This document shows positions 10,087-20,432 of a stretch of DNA of 64,000 nucleotides, one piece after another. The stretch spans positions 92,482 through 156,481 of the forward strand of contig CAJNYU010000247.1 of the NCBI GenBank assembly GCA_905331475.1, written 5' to 3'. This DNA is from Rotaria socialis. Taxonomy: Eukaryota > Rotifera > Eurotatoria > Philodinida > Philodinidae. Position 1 is the stretch's first letter. Each line of letters begins with the position of its first letter. The position numbers and the translations under genes were made by a program. Under the pieces are notes generated by a model. The model was not told the origin of the DNA and did not search any database. It was given only the letters and a program-made list of their open reading frames with translations.

Positions 10087-11139
10087 ATGGCTCAATCATC
10101 AACAACAAGTCTGTTTTATTATTCTTGTCGTAATGGAAAACTCGATGAGGTATCTGAACAATTACCTAAAATGACATTAGAAGAAATAGATCAAGTTCAA
10201 GCGAATGGTTCCACTGCTCTTCATGCAGCGTGTTACTATAATCATGTAGAAATTGTGAAATTATTATTGAAACGAGGTGCAAGTCGCTCCATACAAAACG
10301 TGCACAAGTGTTTGCCATATGATGAAGCCGAAAAAGAAGAAATAAAAAAGCTATTTGTTCGTGAAACATCGAATCGATTTAACGACGATGGAACCGGTCA
10401 TATTGATTGGATGAAATGTGATCAAGCAGCAGAGGAACTAGCGCATGAATATCGATTTCGTCATGCTGGATTCGGTTGGAAAAAGAAAGATATTGATCGG
10501 CGAATGAAATGTATCAAAGAAGAAATGTCTCATACAGACGATGAAAAAGTCGGTCGATTTCTCACTCGTGCAGAATTAGATCAAAATCCCCTTTATCTTT
10601 TGAAAGCATATACAGTTGAATCGAATTTTTATAAAAAATTGAACAAAGATCTAGCTACAAAACATTTCGATCAGGGAACCAATTCTGGTATTGTTTATTT
10701 CATTGATTTCTTTTTCAATTGTCCAGATTTAGCAAAATTGTCGTTCAAAGGTAAAGTTTATCGTGGTATGCTTATTACACAGGATGATCTTAAACAGTAT
10801 GGTATTGGAGGCAAAGTAATGAATAAAGCATTTATGTCGACAACAAGAGATCGAAATATAGCGGAAGGTTTTGCGAGAAATGAACTTATTCATCGTGCAA
10901 CAGCCCATGGTCAACAAGTGAAAATGGCTGCTTTGTGCGCATACGAAATTATCAACGATCGAACAGGTCTTGATATTGAACAAGTTTCAGAGTATGTCAT
11001 AGAGAGGGAAGTACTCGTGGGTCCATACACAGCATTCGTGATAAGCAACATACGGAAAGTTCGCTCAGATTATGTAGAAATTGATCTTCGTGAATGCGAA
11101 AAAGTCAATGAAGAAGAAGAATTTGACGATGAAGACTAA
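10087..11139 (+). CDS. Ankyrin-repeat plus ADP-ribosyltransferase (ART) protein
   Basis: Single exon, 350 residues. Residues about 38-75 form an ankyrin repeat (GSTALHAACYYNHVEIVKLL), followed by a charged helical linker. The C-terminal half is an arginine-specific-type ART (R-S-E class): Arg226 in KVYRGM, the Ser-Thr-Thr motif at 251-253 in FMSTTRD, and Glu306/Glu308 in the VIEREV motif (E-x-E, the signature of arginine-directed transfer). An acidic tail (EEEEFDDED) closes the protein. No signal peptide is visible, unlike vertebrate ecto-ARTs, so it probably acts in the cytosol or nucleus. By family it transfers ADP-ribose from NAD+ to a target or hydrolyses NAD+; the target is unknown. Bdelloids carry many ART genes in varied domain contexts. 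It lies 217 bp after the ARM-TIR gene on the same strand, extending the run of NAD-related genes. The ATG follows an A-rich leader. Confidence 0.87.
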   Translation: MAQSSTTSLFYYSCRNGKLDEVSEQLPKMTLEEIDQVQANGSTALHAACYYNHVEIVKLLLKRGASRSIQNVHKCLPYDEAEKEEIKKLFVRETSNRFNDDGTGHIDWMKCDQAAEELAHEYRFRHAGFGWKKKDIDRRMKCIKEEMSHTDDEKVGRFLTRAELDQNPLYLLKAYTVESNFYKKLNKDLATKHFDQGTNSGIVYFIDFFFNCPDLAKLSFKGKVYRGMLITQDDLKQYGIGGKVMNKAFMSTTRDRNIAEGFARNELIHRATAHGQQVKMAALCAYEIINDRTGLDIEQVSEYVIEREVLVGPYTAFVISNIRKVRSDYVEIDLRECEKVNEEEEFDDED

Positions 11140-11448
11140 CATGAACATTTTTTATCAATTACTTCAACTTTATTTATTATTTTTGAAAATTGGAAATAAA
11201 TCTACTATTTCTTGTGATTGTCAATTGTTGGATGTGGAGGTGTGGGTGTGGGTGTGGGTGTGGGTGTAGAACAATAGATACGCCCGCAACTCCGACACCC
11301 ACACCCTATCAATTATAATGGCACTGTTATAATTATATTTGTAATCTAAATAATGACTACTATTAGTGAAGCCTCTTAATCTTAATTATAATCATTATCT
11401 TGAGTAGAAATCAGATTCAAATCTAAGCCTTTTATATGTGCTTAACTG
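11140..11448. other. 3' flank with telomere-like inverted arrays
   Basis: No gene is seen. The notable content is a TGTGGG-like array at 11232-11268 and an opposite-strand CACCCACACCC at 11294-11306, listed separately. The rest is AT-rich. Confidence 0.5.
11232..11306. repeat. TGTGGG telomere-like array with inverted C-strand copy
   Basis: About five GGTGTG units run from 11232 to 11268 (GGTGTGGGTGTGGGTGTGGG core), followed 25 bases later by CACCCACACCC in the opposite sense. The pair could form a hairpin. TGTGGG is the repeat reported for bdelloid telomeres (Adineta vaga). Similar shorter motifs occur at about 3540, 7879-7889, 15324-15336 and 56478-56487. Whether these mark healed breaks, old subtelomeric position, or simple GT-rich sequence cannot be decided by eye. 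Confidence 0.7.
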
Positions 11449-14400
11449 TTGTTTCTTTCGGTTTTGCTTTATGAGCGTGCTTATAAGTCCTCTCTTGAAA
11501 ATACTTCGATACTACATATCGATGCGCATACTCTATTCAATGTTGTTGAAGATACATCCTTGATATGGATGCAGGTAGAGATAAAGTTAAAAAATAAGAA
11601 CATCCATCATTATTCCTTCGAATACAAAGAAAATTTCAAATAGACTCATTACTAAAAACTCAACTTTACAAGAGCAACATTTGCTCATTTGTTGACATCA
11701 ACACATGCATGCACTTTATGTTTTTCCTCGATAAAAGAACGAAAAATACCATGAAGTCATTTTTTTCCCAATGACACATGAACTTGGAATTGTCGATTTC
11801 TTCTCAAAAGCAAAAATTGTTGGTTTTGTTTGTGCAAGAAAAGAAAATAATCACTGTTCGTTGTATATATATATTGGAGATTTTTTTCTTACACCACAAA
11901 TTGTTATTAAACAATTTATATCTCTTGCACTGTTCGCTTCACGTTGCTCTTATTTCACAATACATTAGTTGTTTCGTGAAGATTCAAGAAATATTCGTCG
12001 TTGAATAATGTTATCATCGATTAATTCATCTTTAAAAAAACGGAGATTATTCAGCATGAAACTGTTCCTCATATCAAACCAGATCAATTGATTGTATGTC
12101 CTTCTCTCGATATGCGTTCCACACGTATCGATGAATTTGAGCATAAAGATCTTTCATTAATTCAACTGTTCAACATTATTCTACTTTACAACGATAAAAT
12201 CTATAGTGTTTGGTAAGTTATTCAATAGTTCTGTTAGGAAGTACAATTTAGACTTAGGTACAAAAGCGATATATTTTTTCATCAGTGACAGCGAAATTTT
12301 CTCTGAAAATTTAAAATAATTAGTACGTACATGTCATAGTGTACACGAAGCGATATAATCGACTTTTTATGTTTTTAACGCATATATTAGCTACCCTCAT
12401 CATCAAAATTAATTTTTCCATTTTCATGATAGTTTGATATAACTTGTCGAGTCACATTATGAAAAGTGTGTCCAATTGAAAACTAAATATAATAGTAAGT
12501 TTTATGAAAACTAGAATTTCGGGTAGTTTTCCCGTTATATTGGACTGTAATTGTATCTTGGGCTCTTTTCAGTTTGAAGCACACTTTTCCTAATGCGACT
12601 CGATGATCTCTATCAAATCATCATGAAAGCAGAAACATTATCCATGCACACTTTACAATGTATTTACTATTTAAAATTTGTTAGTTTGATGATGAAAGCC
12701 TTGATTTGACCTAAACATTGTTCATCTTCTTGATAATCAATAAAAGACGTTTCACTATCAGTATCAATATGTGCTCTTCATTGATATAGTATGAACGATC
12801 ACGTCAAATTAATGGACTTGCTTTTGCAGCTTGTTGCACACAGTATTTTGACTAAGAACGAAGCAGAAGTTTGTGGACTTTATACGACGCAAGACGAAGA
12901 ATTTCCTCTGGCCGTCACTCATCGATTCAGTGCAATTGATCATGGTCATTTCTTTTATGTTAAGCCGAAACCAAAACTGTTATTGGACAACACATGGTTT
13001 TTAATTGTGCGATCCCATGACCAAAGTTTTAAAGTTAGCGTCGATCTCGAATCGGAAACAGTAGCGACACTCAATAGACGCATTCAAATGCAACATGGAA
13101 AATGTGAAGACGAATATGTTTTAGTGTATAGGGGGAAACCCCTAACGGGTACGAGCAAATTGTTAGATTATGGCATCAACAACAGAGACACAGTAACATA
13201 TTTACAAAGAATGCGAAAACCAATTATTCGATTACGAAGTAATCATGGTGAAATTATCAACAACGTCAATTTGTCCATAGAGCTTGATCCAAATATCTGG
13301 CAATTAACTAGTGTTTATCCTAAACCATCGATCACGAATAAAATATCATTCATACAATGGAATAATATGCAAGTATACAGTGACGGAAAAATCATCCTCA
13401 AATCCGATAGTGAAAACAACATTGGTAAGTGTATAGGACTAGATTCTATTCTGTAGCTAGTAGTAAAATAGTTTTGAATCAGCTGATATCTCACCAAGTA
13501 CTCCATCAACTTCAGTTCGTATGAGATTATCTGATTAACTAACTCTTGGAAGCTGATAAACTGCTATAATACTGAATAAAAACGCTGTTAGCGCAATCCC
13601 TATGGGATTAAAATGTGAAGCACAACATACCTACTGCTACTATGTAATTACCGGTATCCTGTTTCATTCGATCTACTTTAATATACATTAGTTCCCTTCA
13701 ACTAAAATAAGGAAGCAGCTCATGTGATGTCTCTGAAGGTCAGTAATGTGGAGATGGAGTGTAGATTTTGATGAACCTCTATCCAACTAAAACGTCAGAG
13801 GTACAATTTTGGTCATAAACTTGTTTTACATACAGATCAAGGAACTCTATCCAATGGTATACTCATATTTTCATGAGCGCTAATGGTGTTTTATAAAATC
13901 CTCAATAATGAAATAACACTATAGGAGATTTTGAAGAGCTACATTAATGTAATAAAAAGTCCAATTGTATCAAGGGATAGACCACGTTGAAGTGCATTTA
14001 GAACAAGCTCATAAACGAATTATCTATTAAATTATTCGAATTAGTGTCTAGTACTAATTAATTATTTCGAATAGATCGATTATATTCATCAATTAGTGAT
14101 GAACAAGAACATCGGATGCTATTCTGGGAGGCATCTACAAACAGTAAGTCATGGAACAAGGCACATGAAGCTAGCTTGTGCGTGCCACGAGATGACTTTG
14201 CACGGATTCTCAATTACGCACTCAAAAGAATGGGGTTCTTGTCTGAAGATCAAGATGTATGTATTAATTTGCGTATAGAACAAAGAAGTTTCTATTTTTC
14301 TGAATTATTCATAGGATCTGTTGACCTTCGTCTTGCCACAGTTAGATGAAGTCGATGCTGCTCAAACACAGAAGAAAATCGTCTTTTATTTTCTGTCGCC

Positions 14401-14623
14401 GGATTTCTATTCGACTGCGGCACGACTTATTGTTCATCCAATTCCTCAACAAATCATTCGTGTCTATATGATCTTCGGGTTCGGCAATAACGAGCAAAAT
14501 ATTTCGACACTGGATGAATTGAACATTGCAATTGATCGAACTATTACTTCTGGAAATTCTACCAATAGTGGCCTGGTCGTTCATGAATGGGGTACAATGT
14601 TTATGAGTCAATGGCATCTCTAA
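11449..14623 (+). CDS. Multi-exon ubiquitin-like-domain protein of unknown function
   Basis: Exons that join in phase are: about 11449-11574 (5' edge uncertain), 12055-12212, 12790-13424, 14075-14256 and 14315-14623, together about 470 codons. Introns are long (480, 577 and 650 nt), apart from the last one of 58 nt. Exon 3 holds a ubiquitin-like domain: WFLIVRSHDQSFKVSVDLES, then RRIQMQHGKCEDEYVLVYRG, then LLDYGINNRDTVTYLQRM. This mirrors the ubiquitin pattern through the LIFAGKQLEDG and LSDYNI positions. No terminal Gly-Gly follows, so it is an integral ubiquitin-like fold and not a processed modifier. The C-terminal exons (FWEASTNSKSW, VVHEWGTMFMSQW) are not recognised. The first two exons are less certain; if they are wrong the gene begins at the ATG at 12791. 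No start codon is proven. Function not assigned. Confidence 0.6.
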
Positions 14624-14916
14624 ATGCTTTGCTTTAAGCCAAGAATGAACAATTCTTTCTGATATATAAAGGAACCATTATAAGATGTTGTTTGATCTTT
14701 CTTAACCCTTTAGGATCGATGGTACAATGGTTGTACCACCTGTTTTTCAATAAAGAGAAAATTCTAAAGTAGCCTCGCCACAGTCTATTCTTCATTTTGA
14801 CAACGAAATTGTTAGCTTGTCGTGTTCGAGCTCAAAGTTTATCATATCGATTTGTCCACAACAACAAGTTCACACATAAATAGAGAGAGAGAAACCAACG
14901 AGAGAACAATTGCAAC

Positions 14917-14994
14917 GCCGGGGATGGCGTAGTGGTTCTATGCATATGATTATTATTAATCAGAAATGTGAAGGTTCGATCCCTTCCCCCGGTA
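14917..14994 (+). tRNA. tRNA-like sequence with intact A and B boxes (tRNA pseudogene or SINE head)
   Basis: The 5' arm GCCGGGG pairs with CCCCGGT at the 3' end (six Watson-Crick pairs plus one wobble). The T arm is perfect: GAAGG, loop TTCGATC, CCTTC. An A box (TGGCGTAGTGG) and a consensus B box (GGTTCGATCCC) are present. The D stem is short. The anticodon arm (TGATT...AATCA) leaves a 6-nt loop instead of 7, and the variable region is over-long. No reliable anticodon can be read. A degenerate tRNA, or the 5' head of a tRNA-derived SINE, fits better than a working tRNA. No clear SINE tail or target duplication was seen. Confidence 0.5.
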
Positions 14995-15439
14995 CGGTGT
15001 CTTCGATGTCAAGATATACGGTATCGGAAGAATAAACAAAGGAAGAACAGTACTGCACGGCAATTTCGTCATCACTGCCTTGATTTCGACTATCGTTCTG
15101 TTGTTTCCGTAAGCGTCCACAAAAATCACAAAAAAGATATATAAATGGATGCCACGAATAAATATAGTGCATAAACCAAAAAATATTAGAATTTGTTGTA
15201 TTTCTGGACGATCTTCAATGATCTTATCTTCCACAAAATGTCTAGACCAGCGCATAGTGCTATATGAAGTAACCATTTTAGTACAGATTTCAATTTTTTT
15301 GTGCACTCCCTATTATCTGTAGCTGGGTGTGGGTGTGAATGTACGTGTGCAAATGTTATACGATAGATCCAGAAGTGAACTAACACTCACACTACAGACC
15401 CATACCCGCAGTGTGGGATGCAATGGTGACGGTGTATCG

Positions 15440-15483
15440 CCGGTTAACCGTCCACTGGTAACCGGTCCATTGGTAACCGGTCG
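15440..15483. repeat. Palindromic GGTAACCGGT tandem repeat
   Basis: Three degenerate units of about 14-16 bp (CGGTTAACCGTCCACT, GGTAACCGGTCCATT, GGTAACCGGTCG). Each carries a palindromic GGTTAACC or ACCGGT core. It could bind a dimeric protein or form small cruciforms; no neighbour gene suggests a role. Confidence 0.6.
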
Positions 15484-15990
15484 TACTAAACCTGCTCTGA
15501 TTTGAACTAGTTGCTAATGGCAATAATTACTTTCGATCGCCCATGGTTTTGACAGAACCTTAGCTACCACAAATGTAATTATTCAAAGTCAAAATTTTAA
15601 GCTGAGGAGATATTAATGGGGTTGGCCTATTTTCTTTCTTTTTAGATATCCTAATAATTGCTGATAGTGGAGCTGTTACACAGATGATTTAACTGCATAG
15701 AATACTCACTTACAGACGTCATATACGTATCCATATACTCATAGTTGAACTACTCTGAAAGAAAAAAAGGAGCTTTACAGAACCATTTTAGGGGTTCTAG
15801 TGTCGGGTAAAACGTAGAACCCTCAAAAAAGGTTCTGCCTGAAAAAAGGTTCAGTAAAGAAATAACGAAACCATATGTGATTTTTCTTCAGAAAAGGTTC
15901 TGTCCTACGTATAAGGTGTTCCATGATTTAAATGGCTTACCGTTGGGATTTCTATTATCACTGTATCCATATTTCGATATTATTATATTC

Positions 15991-16135
15991 ATACCCTTAT
16001 ATCTATACCTTATATCTATACCCTTACAATGTTACCCTTACATCTATACCCTTAAACTATACCCTTGCAATTTCACCCTTACATCTATACCCTTAAACTA
16101 TACCCTTACAACTATACCCTTAAAACTATACCCTA
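15991..16135. repeat. Degenerate ACCCTTA minisatellite
   Basis: About ten units of roughly 14 bp built on CTATACCCTTA, with variants such as CTTACAACTATACCCTTA. It ends just before the Tc1 element's left TA. The unit resembles a degenerate telomere-type C-strand repeat but is not the bdelloid TGTGGG type. It belongs to the interior of the outer element or to pre-existing sequence. Confidence 0.7.
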
Positions 16136-16150
16136 AAGTATATCCTAATA

Positions 16151-17766
16151 CAGAGTGTAATATAATTATAAGTCACCCTATACTGAGTGCAGAAAAAATA
16201 GGTTTCTATTTTACAAGTGAGCCTAGATATTGATTTGATACGTTCATTCAGCACATACATATACATGATATATTAAGATGTGATTACTGCCTTTTCTCTT
16301 CTTTTCGACATGTGTAAAAATGGTTAGAAAGAAAAACATGCTATAACATAATTATAAGGCCCTCTTTCACTGTTTGTATATCTTTTTCGTTCGGATTTGT
16401 TCGAAGTTAGTTTGTTTATTATATACTGACCTTTGGTAAAATGCATTGTATTCTGCAAGAAAGATAATGGGGGAAAAGGCTGTTAGTATTGATACAAAGA
16501 AGGGAATCATACTTTTACGCGATACTGGTATGTGCCAACATGAAATTTCAAGAAAATTAAATGTTTATCGGACGTGCGTGCGTCAGACCATTCGCAAGTT
16601 CAATGAGCTTCATACGACAGCTACAAAACTTGGTGCTGGGCGTCCTTTCAAAATGACACGTCGTCAAAAGCTCGCCATTAAACTTCAACAACTTCGTGAT
16701 GATACTCTTTCGTTGAATGATCTTGTTCGATATGCTCAAGCAAGTTTGAATTTAAATATCAGTCGTCAAACAGTAAGCCGTATCCTACGTGAATTCGATT
16801 TGGTTTCGTACGTCGCACCAAAAAAGCCTAAAATCACTCATGAGCAAAGACGTTGTCGAATTTTTTGGTGCTATAAGCATTTGAACTGGACCGAAACCGA
16901 TTGGTCTAACGTTATATTTTCCGATGAAGCGAATTTTGAAATAGTAAATCGGAACAACAGAATCTATATACGTAGATTTCGGAATGATCTAAAGCGTCAT
17001 GAACGATTTCAACCAAGGGTACATCGAGGTGGTGGTTTGGGTATTTGGTCTTATATTACGTACAATGACTTGGGGCCGTTAGTTTTCTTCAATGGGCGTT
17101 TAAACTCGGATAAATATATAGAGATACTCGAGAACAATTTACCCAACGCATTTGAAAAATTTTCATCGGAGCAATCGAAAAAAGTTTTGTATCAACAAGA
17201 TAACGCTCGTCCCCATACGTCAGCTAAAACCTCCAAATATTTCAAGAAAAAACATATTAAACTGATTCCATGGCAAGCTCGGAGCCCCGACCTGAACATA
17301 ATAGAAAATATATGGTCTATAGTCGATCAAAAATTGTTGAAATACAGTATTAGCAACATGGCATAGCTTGAAGAAGCACTTAAGACCGTTTGGGCAGAAA
17401 TTTCGAAATATGTGACAAGAAAACTTTTTTAATCCATACCCACCAGATTTCGTCAAGTTATCAATAATAAAGGTTATGCCTGTTGTTATTGAGCTTTGTG
17501 TTTGTTAAACAAATATATGCAGAAGAAAATAAACAACTAGATAAATAATGAAAGGGGCCTTATAATTATGTTATAGCATGTTTTTCTTTCTAACCATTTT
17601 TACACATGTCGAAAAGAAGAGAAAAGGCAGTAATCACATCTTCATATATCATGTATATGTATGTGCTGAATGAACGTATCAAATCAATATCTAGGCTCAC
17701 TTGTAAAATAGAAACCTATTTTTTCTGCATTCAGTATAGGGGGGCTTATAATTATGTTACACCCTG
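16151..17766 (+). mobile_element. Tc1-type DNA transposon with long IR/DR ends, nested insertion
   Basis: The element is 1616 bp, flanked by TA at 16149-16150 and 17767-17768. The terminal inverted repeats are about 216 bp (16151-16366 and 17551-17766) and nearly identical by eye. Each repeat carries the motif GGCTTATAATTATGTTA-like sequence twice, once at its outer tip and once at its inner edge. This is the IR/DR layout of several Tc1 families, in which the paired motifs bind transposase. It sits inside the outer TA-flanked element (15753-18565), so it is the younger insertion. The near identity of the long repeats suggests a recent insertion, although the transposase frame is interrupted. 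Confidence 0.88.
16467..17366 (+). pseudogene. Tc1-family transposase, interrupted near its C terminus
   Basis: The frame encodes a helix-turn-helix N-terminal pair (CQHEISRKLNVYRTCVRQTI, with a GAGRP hinge near residue 60) and a DDE domain: Asp in IFSDEANF, Asp in YQQDNARPH and Glu in SPDLNIIENIW, spaced as DD34E. A TAG ends the frame at 17364-17366. The next codons still encode the expected Tc1 tail (LEEALKTVWAEISKYVTRKL), which meets a second stop, TAA at about 17429. So at least two in-frame stops truncate the last ~40 residues while the catalytic triad remains. The ATG at 16467 is the first in frame. Confidence 0.88.
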
Positions 17767-18565
17767 TAGTTATTTACCAGATTTAGCATATATTACCTAG
17801 GCGTTGAGGAAACTATGGTGATTTGTTTCAATCTTTTCCCGGGAATGACAATCAGGTGAAAATGTAAAAACAAAAGTAAAATTACTTGAGAAGAAAACAA
17901 AATTCACCCCATGTCAACGGTTTAAGGGCAAAAAGCATTCTCGAGCGATGAAAAAGTCGAATATTAGAGCACAATAACGTATCATGGAGTAAAATAAAGA
18001 AGAAAGTATGCAATAAAATAATTCTACTGAATGTACCTTAAATTATATTTGAAAAAATATTTTCTGTCGAAATTTTGATAAAAGACTTCATAGTAAATAT
18101 ATCTGGCATCATACTGTGTCTCTCAAAGCCTTTTATGGCAGCACGTTTGAACTGTGAAACCCTAAAGAATTGAGCAGAAATGAGAAAATATTTTCCACTT
18201 CAGTATTTTTGGGTACAGAATTTGTTTTAAGAATGAATCATTTTTTGACAGAACCTTTCAAGATTCAGTCTTATTGTACAAAACTTCTTCGGTGTAGCAC
18301 TGCAGAAACAGAACCTTTTGAGTTCCGCATTTTTGACTAGAGAACAATTCATGTTTCGGTATTTTTTCATAGAATCTTAATAGGTTCAGTGTCATTGTGC
18401 AGAACCCTTTCGGTTCAGTATTCTTCAACACAGAACTTTTTATGGTTTTGAATCTTTTCCCGAAACCTTCAAAAGTTCAGTGCTGTCGGACAGAACTTGA
18501 AATGGTTCCGAATGAGCTACAGAACCATAAAAGGGTTCTGCAGAACTCCTTTTTTTCTTTCAGAG

Positions 18566-20432
18566 TAAAGGAAACACCCCAGTGTAAATCCACAAAATTT
18601 GCGGAACCACCTCCAGATAGGATGCAAAAAGTCACAGGGATAACATCTAGATAGGACCTAAGGGATTGAAGGGCTACCGCTACTTATAGTCCAAATAATA
18701 CTAATGAATAGAAGTAATTCCACAATCAAGTTCTTTATTGCTTTATTTCTTCCTTATTACTTTATTTCTTCCTTATTACTTTATTCATTTCCCTGGCTTG
18801 TAGTTGGTCCTTTGAATTATAAATAACAGTTACTACTTATTGCCGTTAATATTAATGTGCTACCCCTACTAGACGTATATAATAATATCCTAGCTAAATT
18901 CCTTGGTGGTTTCCGGTAGCAAGTTAAGCGAGTTTCAGAAACAAACATTCGGAAACTATGGTTTTCCAAATTTTAATGAGCCTATTCTAGCTCTTATTGT
19001 CAATTCATCGAGTAACAAATATTTAGTTAAATCGATTCACTATATTAAATAAAAAAAACTGTACGAAATACTATACTGTAATTTTATATAAATATAGCTA
19101 CAGTGGGCTCATTATTACTGATTTCTTGCATATTCTATTTAGTGAAGAAACGCTCACGCTTATGAGCACTCGTGAGCGTGAGCTGCACGCCCCTAATTCA
19201 ATAGGGTCAATGTTTTTTACATCGTTTGAAGATTGCTGTAAAGCGAATCAGTTTTTGATGGATTGTGGTAGACTCCGATGTATTTAGTAGATTGAAGTAA
19301 CTTCTAATAGATTTCCGTACATTTCAGTCAATATATTGCCCAATCGAATACCATTTACCAGGACTACGAGGATCGACAGGATCCGCTCCCTCCCTCCCCC
19401 CCCTTGCGTAATGTGCTCAACTTGCAAAGGCAATTGATACACAACAAAAGATAAAAATGATCTTTAACAAATATTCTTTGTAACAACATTACAAATGACT
19501 TCATTCGTATGCTGATAAATTTGTTGATCTTTATATTATAATTGATACATAAGCTTATGGTATAATTGAAAATGTTCTTTAATAAATGTAAGCATATAGC
19601 GTTATTTGAGATTGGACACTTCATATACAAGCTGATGATCTATATCAACATTACAAACAAATTCTGCACCTATAACATTATTTTTGATTTCATATTTAAA
19701 AATAAACATTTTTTCTTCCCTCTTTATTTTTGAATGTTTTGAATTTCTAACTTTGTATTTTCTTTGTGCTTTAAAAATATTTGTATTGCAGAGCCCTATG
19801 ATGATTGTTTTAAAATTTTAATAAATAACACGAAACGCGTCGGCAAATTAAACTCTGCATTTCTTTAATGATTTTTTTTATATCAAGCACAATAACTTGT
19901 TGTTTTAACACATTCATTTAATTTTGACAAAACAATCGATTGCTGAAAAGCAAGAGTTGAGAATAGCAGATTGGCTTCTATCTATTCTTTCAACATAGAT
20001 AGACCAGCCTGTTTTTTATTTAATTTATTGAATTATTCTGATACGAAATTATATGTGTTAGACTTTGACGATTAAAATTTGATCTACCTTTTAGAATCAT
20101 TCGCACAATACTATTATAATACATGAAATGTTTAGATATTGCCTACTATTATTAAAAGATATCAGTATCATAGAAAAATCAGTGTATACGATGAACAGAC
20201 TGTCTTACAGCTTCATGTTCATCTCAGAAACAACACCGACAAAGTATCCTACAGTTTCTGTTAAAAAACTCATTCATTTTTCGGGCTGTCATAAAATGAA
20301 TTCAAACTAGGATGTTCGTGATAATTAACATTTTAATCAATTGGTGATTGTCATATACTGCCGGTACCACTCTCACTTCTACATCTCATATGTTTCGCGT
20401 CCTAGAAGAACTCAAACTATGACACTAAAACT
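18566..20432. other. Non-coding spacer with small repeats
   Basis: No gene is supported. It contains a 19-bp tandem repeat (CTTTATTTCTTCCTTATTA, two and a half copies, about 18741-18790), a 9-bp-stem hairpin GCTCACGCT/AGCGTGAGC (19152-19183) and a CCCTCC-rich run near 19388-19402. The remainder is AT-rich. The last part is the 3' flank of the minus-strand LRR gene. Confidence 0.5.

Larger units (their letters stand above)
14624..15752. other. Gene-poor spacer with tRNA-like and tandem-repeat sequence
   Basis: No coding gene is supported; the open frames on either strand here are short and read through the tRNA-like unit and repeats. Contents listed separately are a tRNA-like sequence (14917-14994), a GGGTGTGGGTGTG motif (15324-15336) and the GGTAACCGGT tandem repeat (15440-15483). 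Confidence 0.5.
15753..18565. mobile_element. Outer TA-flanked DNA element with short TIRs and subterminal repeats
   Basis: The left end CTCTGAAAGAAAAAAAGGAG (15753-15772) is matched in reverse complement at the right end (18546-18565), each bordered by TA (15751-15752 and 18566-18567). Inside each end lie many degenerate ACAGAACC/GGTTCT units, densest at 18240-18560 with roughly 40-50 bp spacing. No transposase of its own is visible, so it is a non-autonomous (MITE-like) element of about 1.2 kb once the inserted Tc1 element is subtracted. TA target site and terminal form suggest the Tc1/mariner superfamily or another TA-targeting group. The boundaries rest on the paired ends. Confidence 0.65.

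Noticed and set aside
11771-12008. Two overlapping frames between ubiquitin-like exons
   Set aside because: Composition is AT-driven, the frames conflict, and the phase-consistent exon model skips them as intron.
14956-15386. Minus-strand frames over the tRNA-like unit
   Set aside because: They run through the Pol III boxes and GT-rich repeat; no homology or splice signal is visible.
17606-17800. Open frame at the right end of the Tc1 element
   Set aside because: It lies inside the terminal inverted repeat and has no independent coding character.
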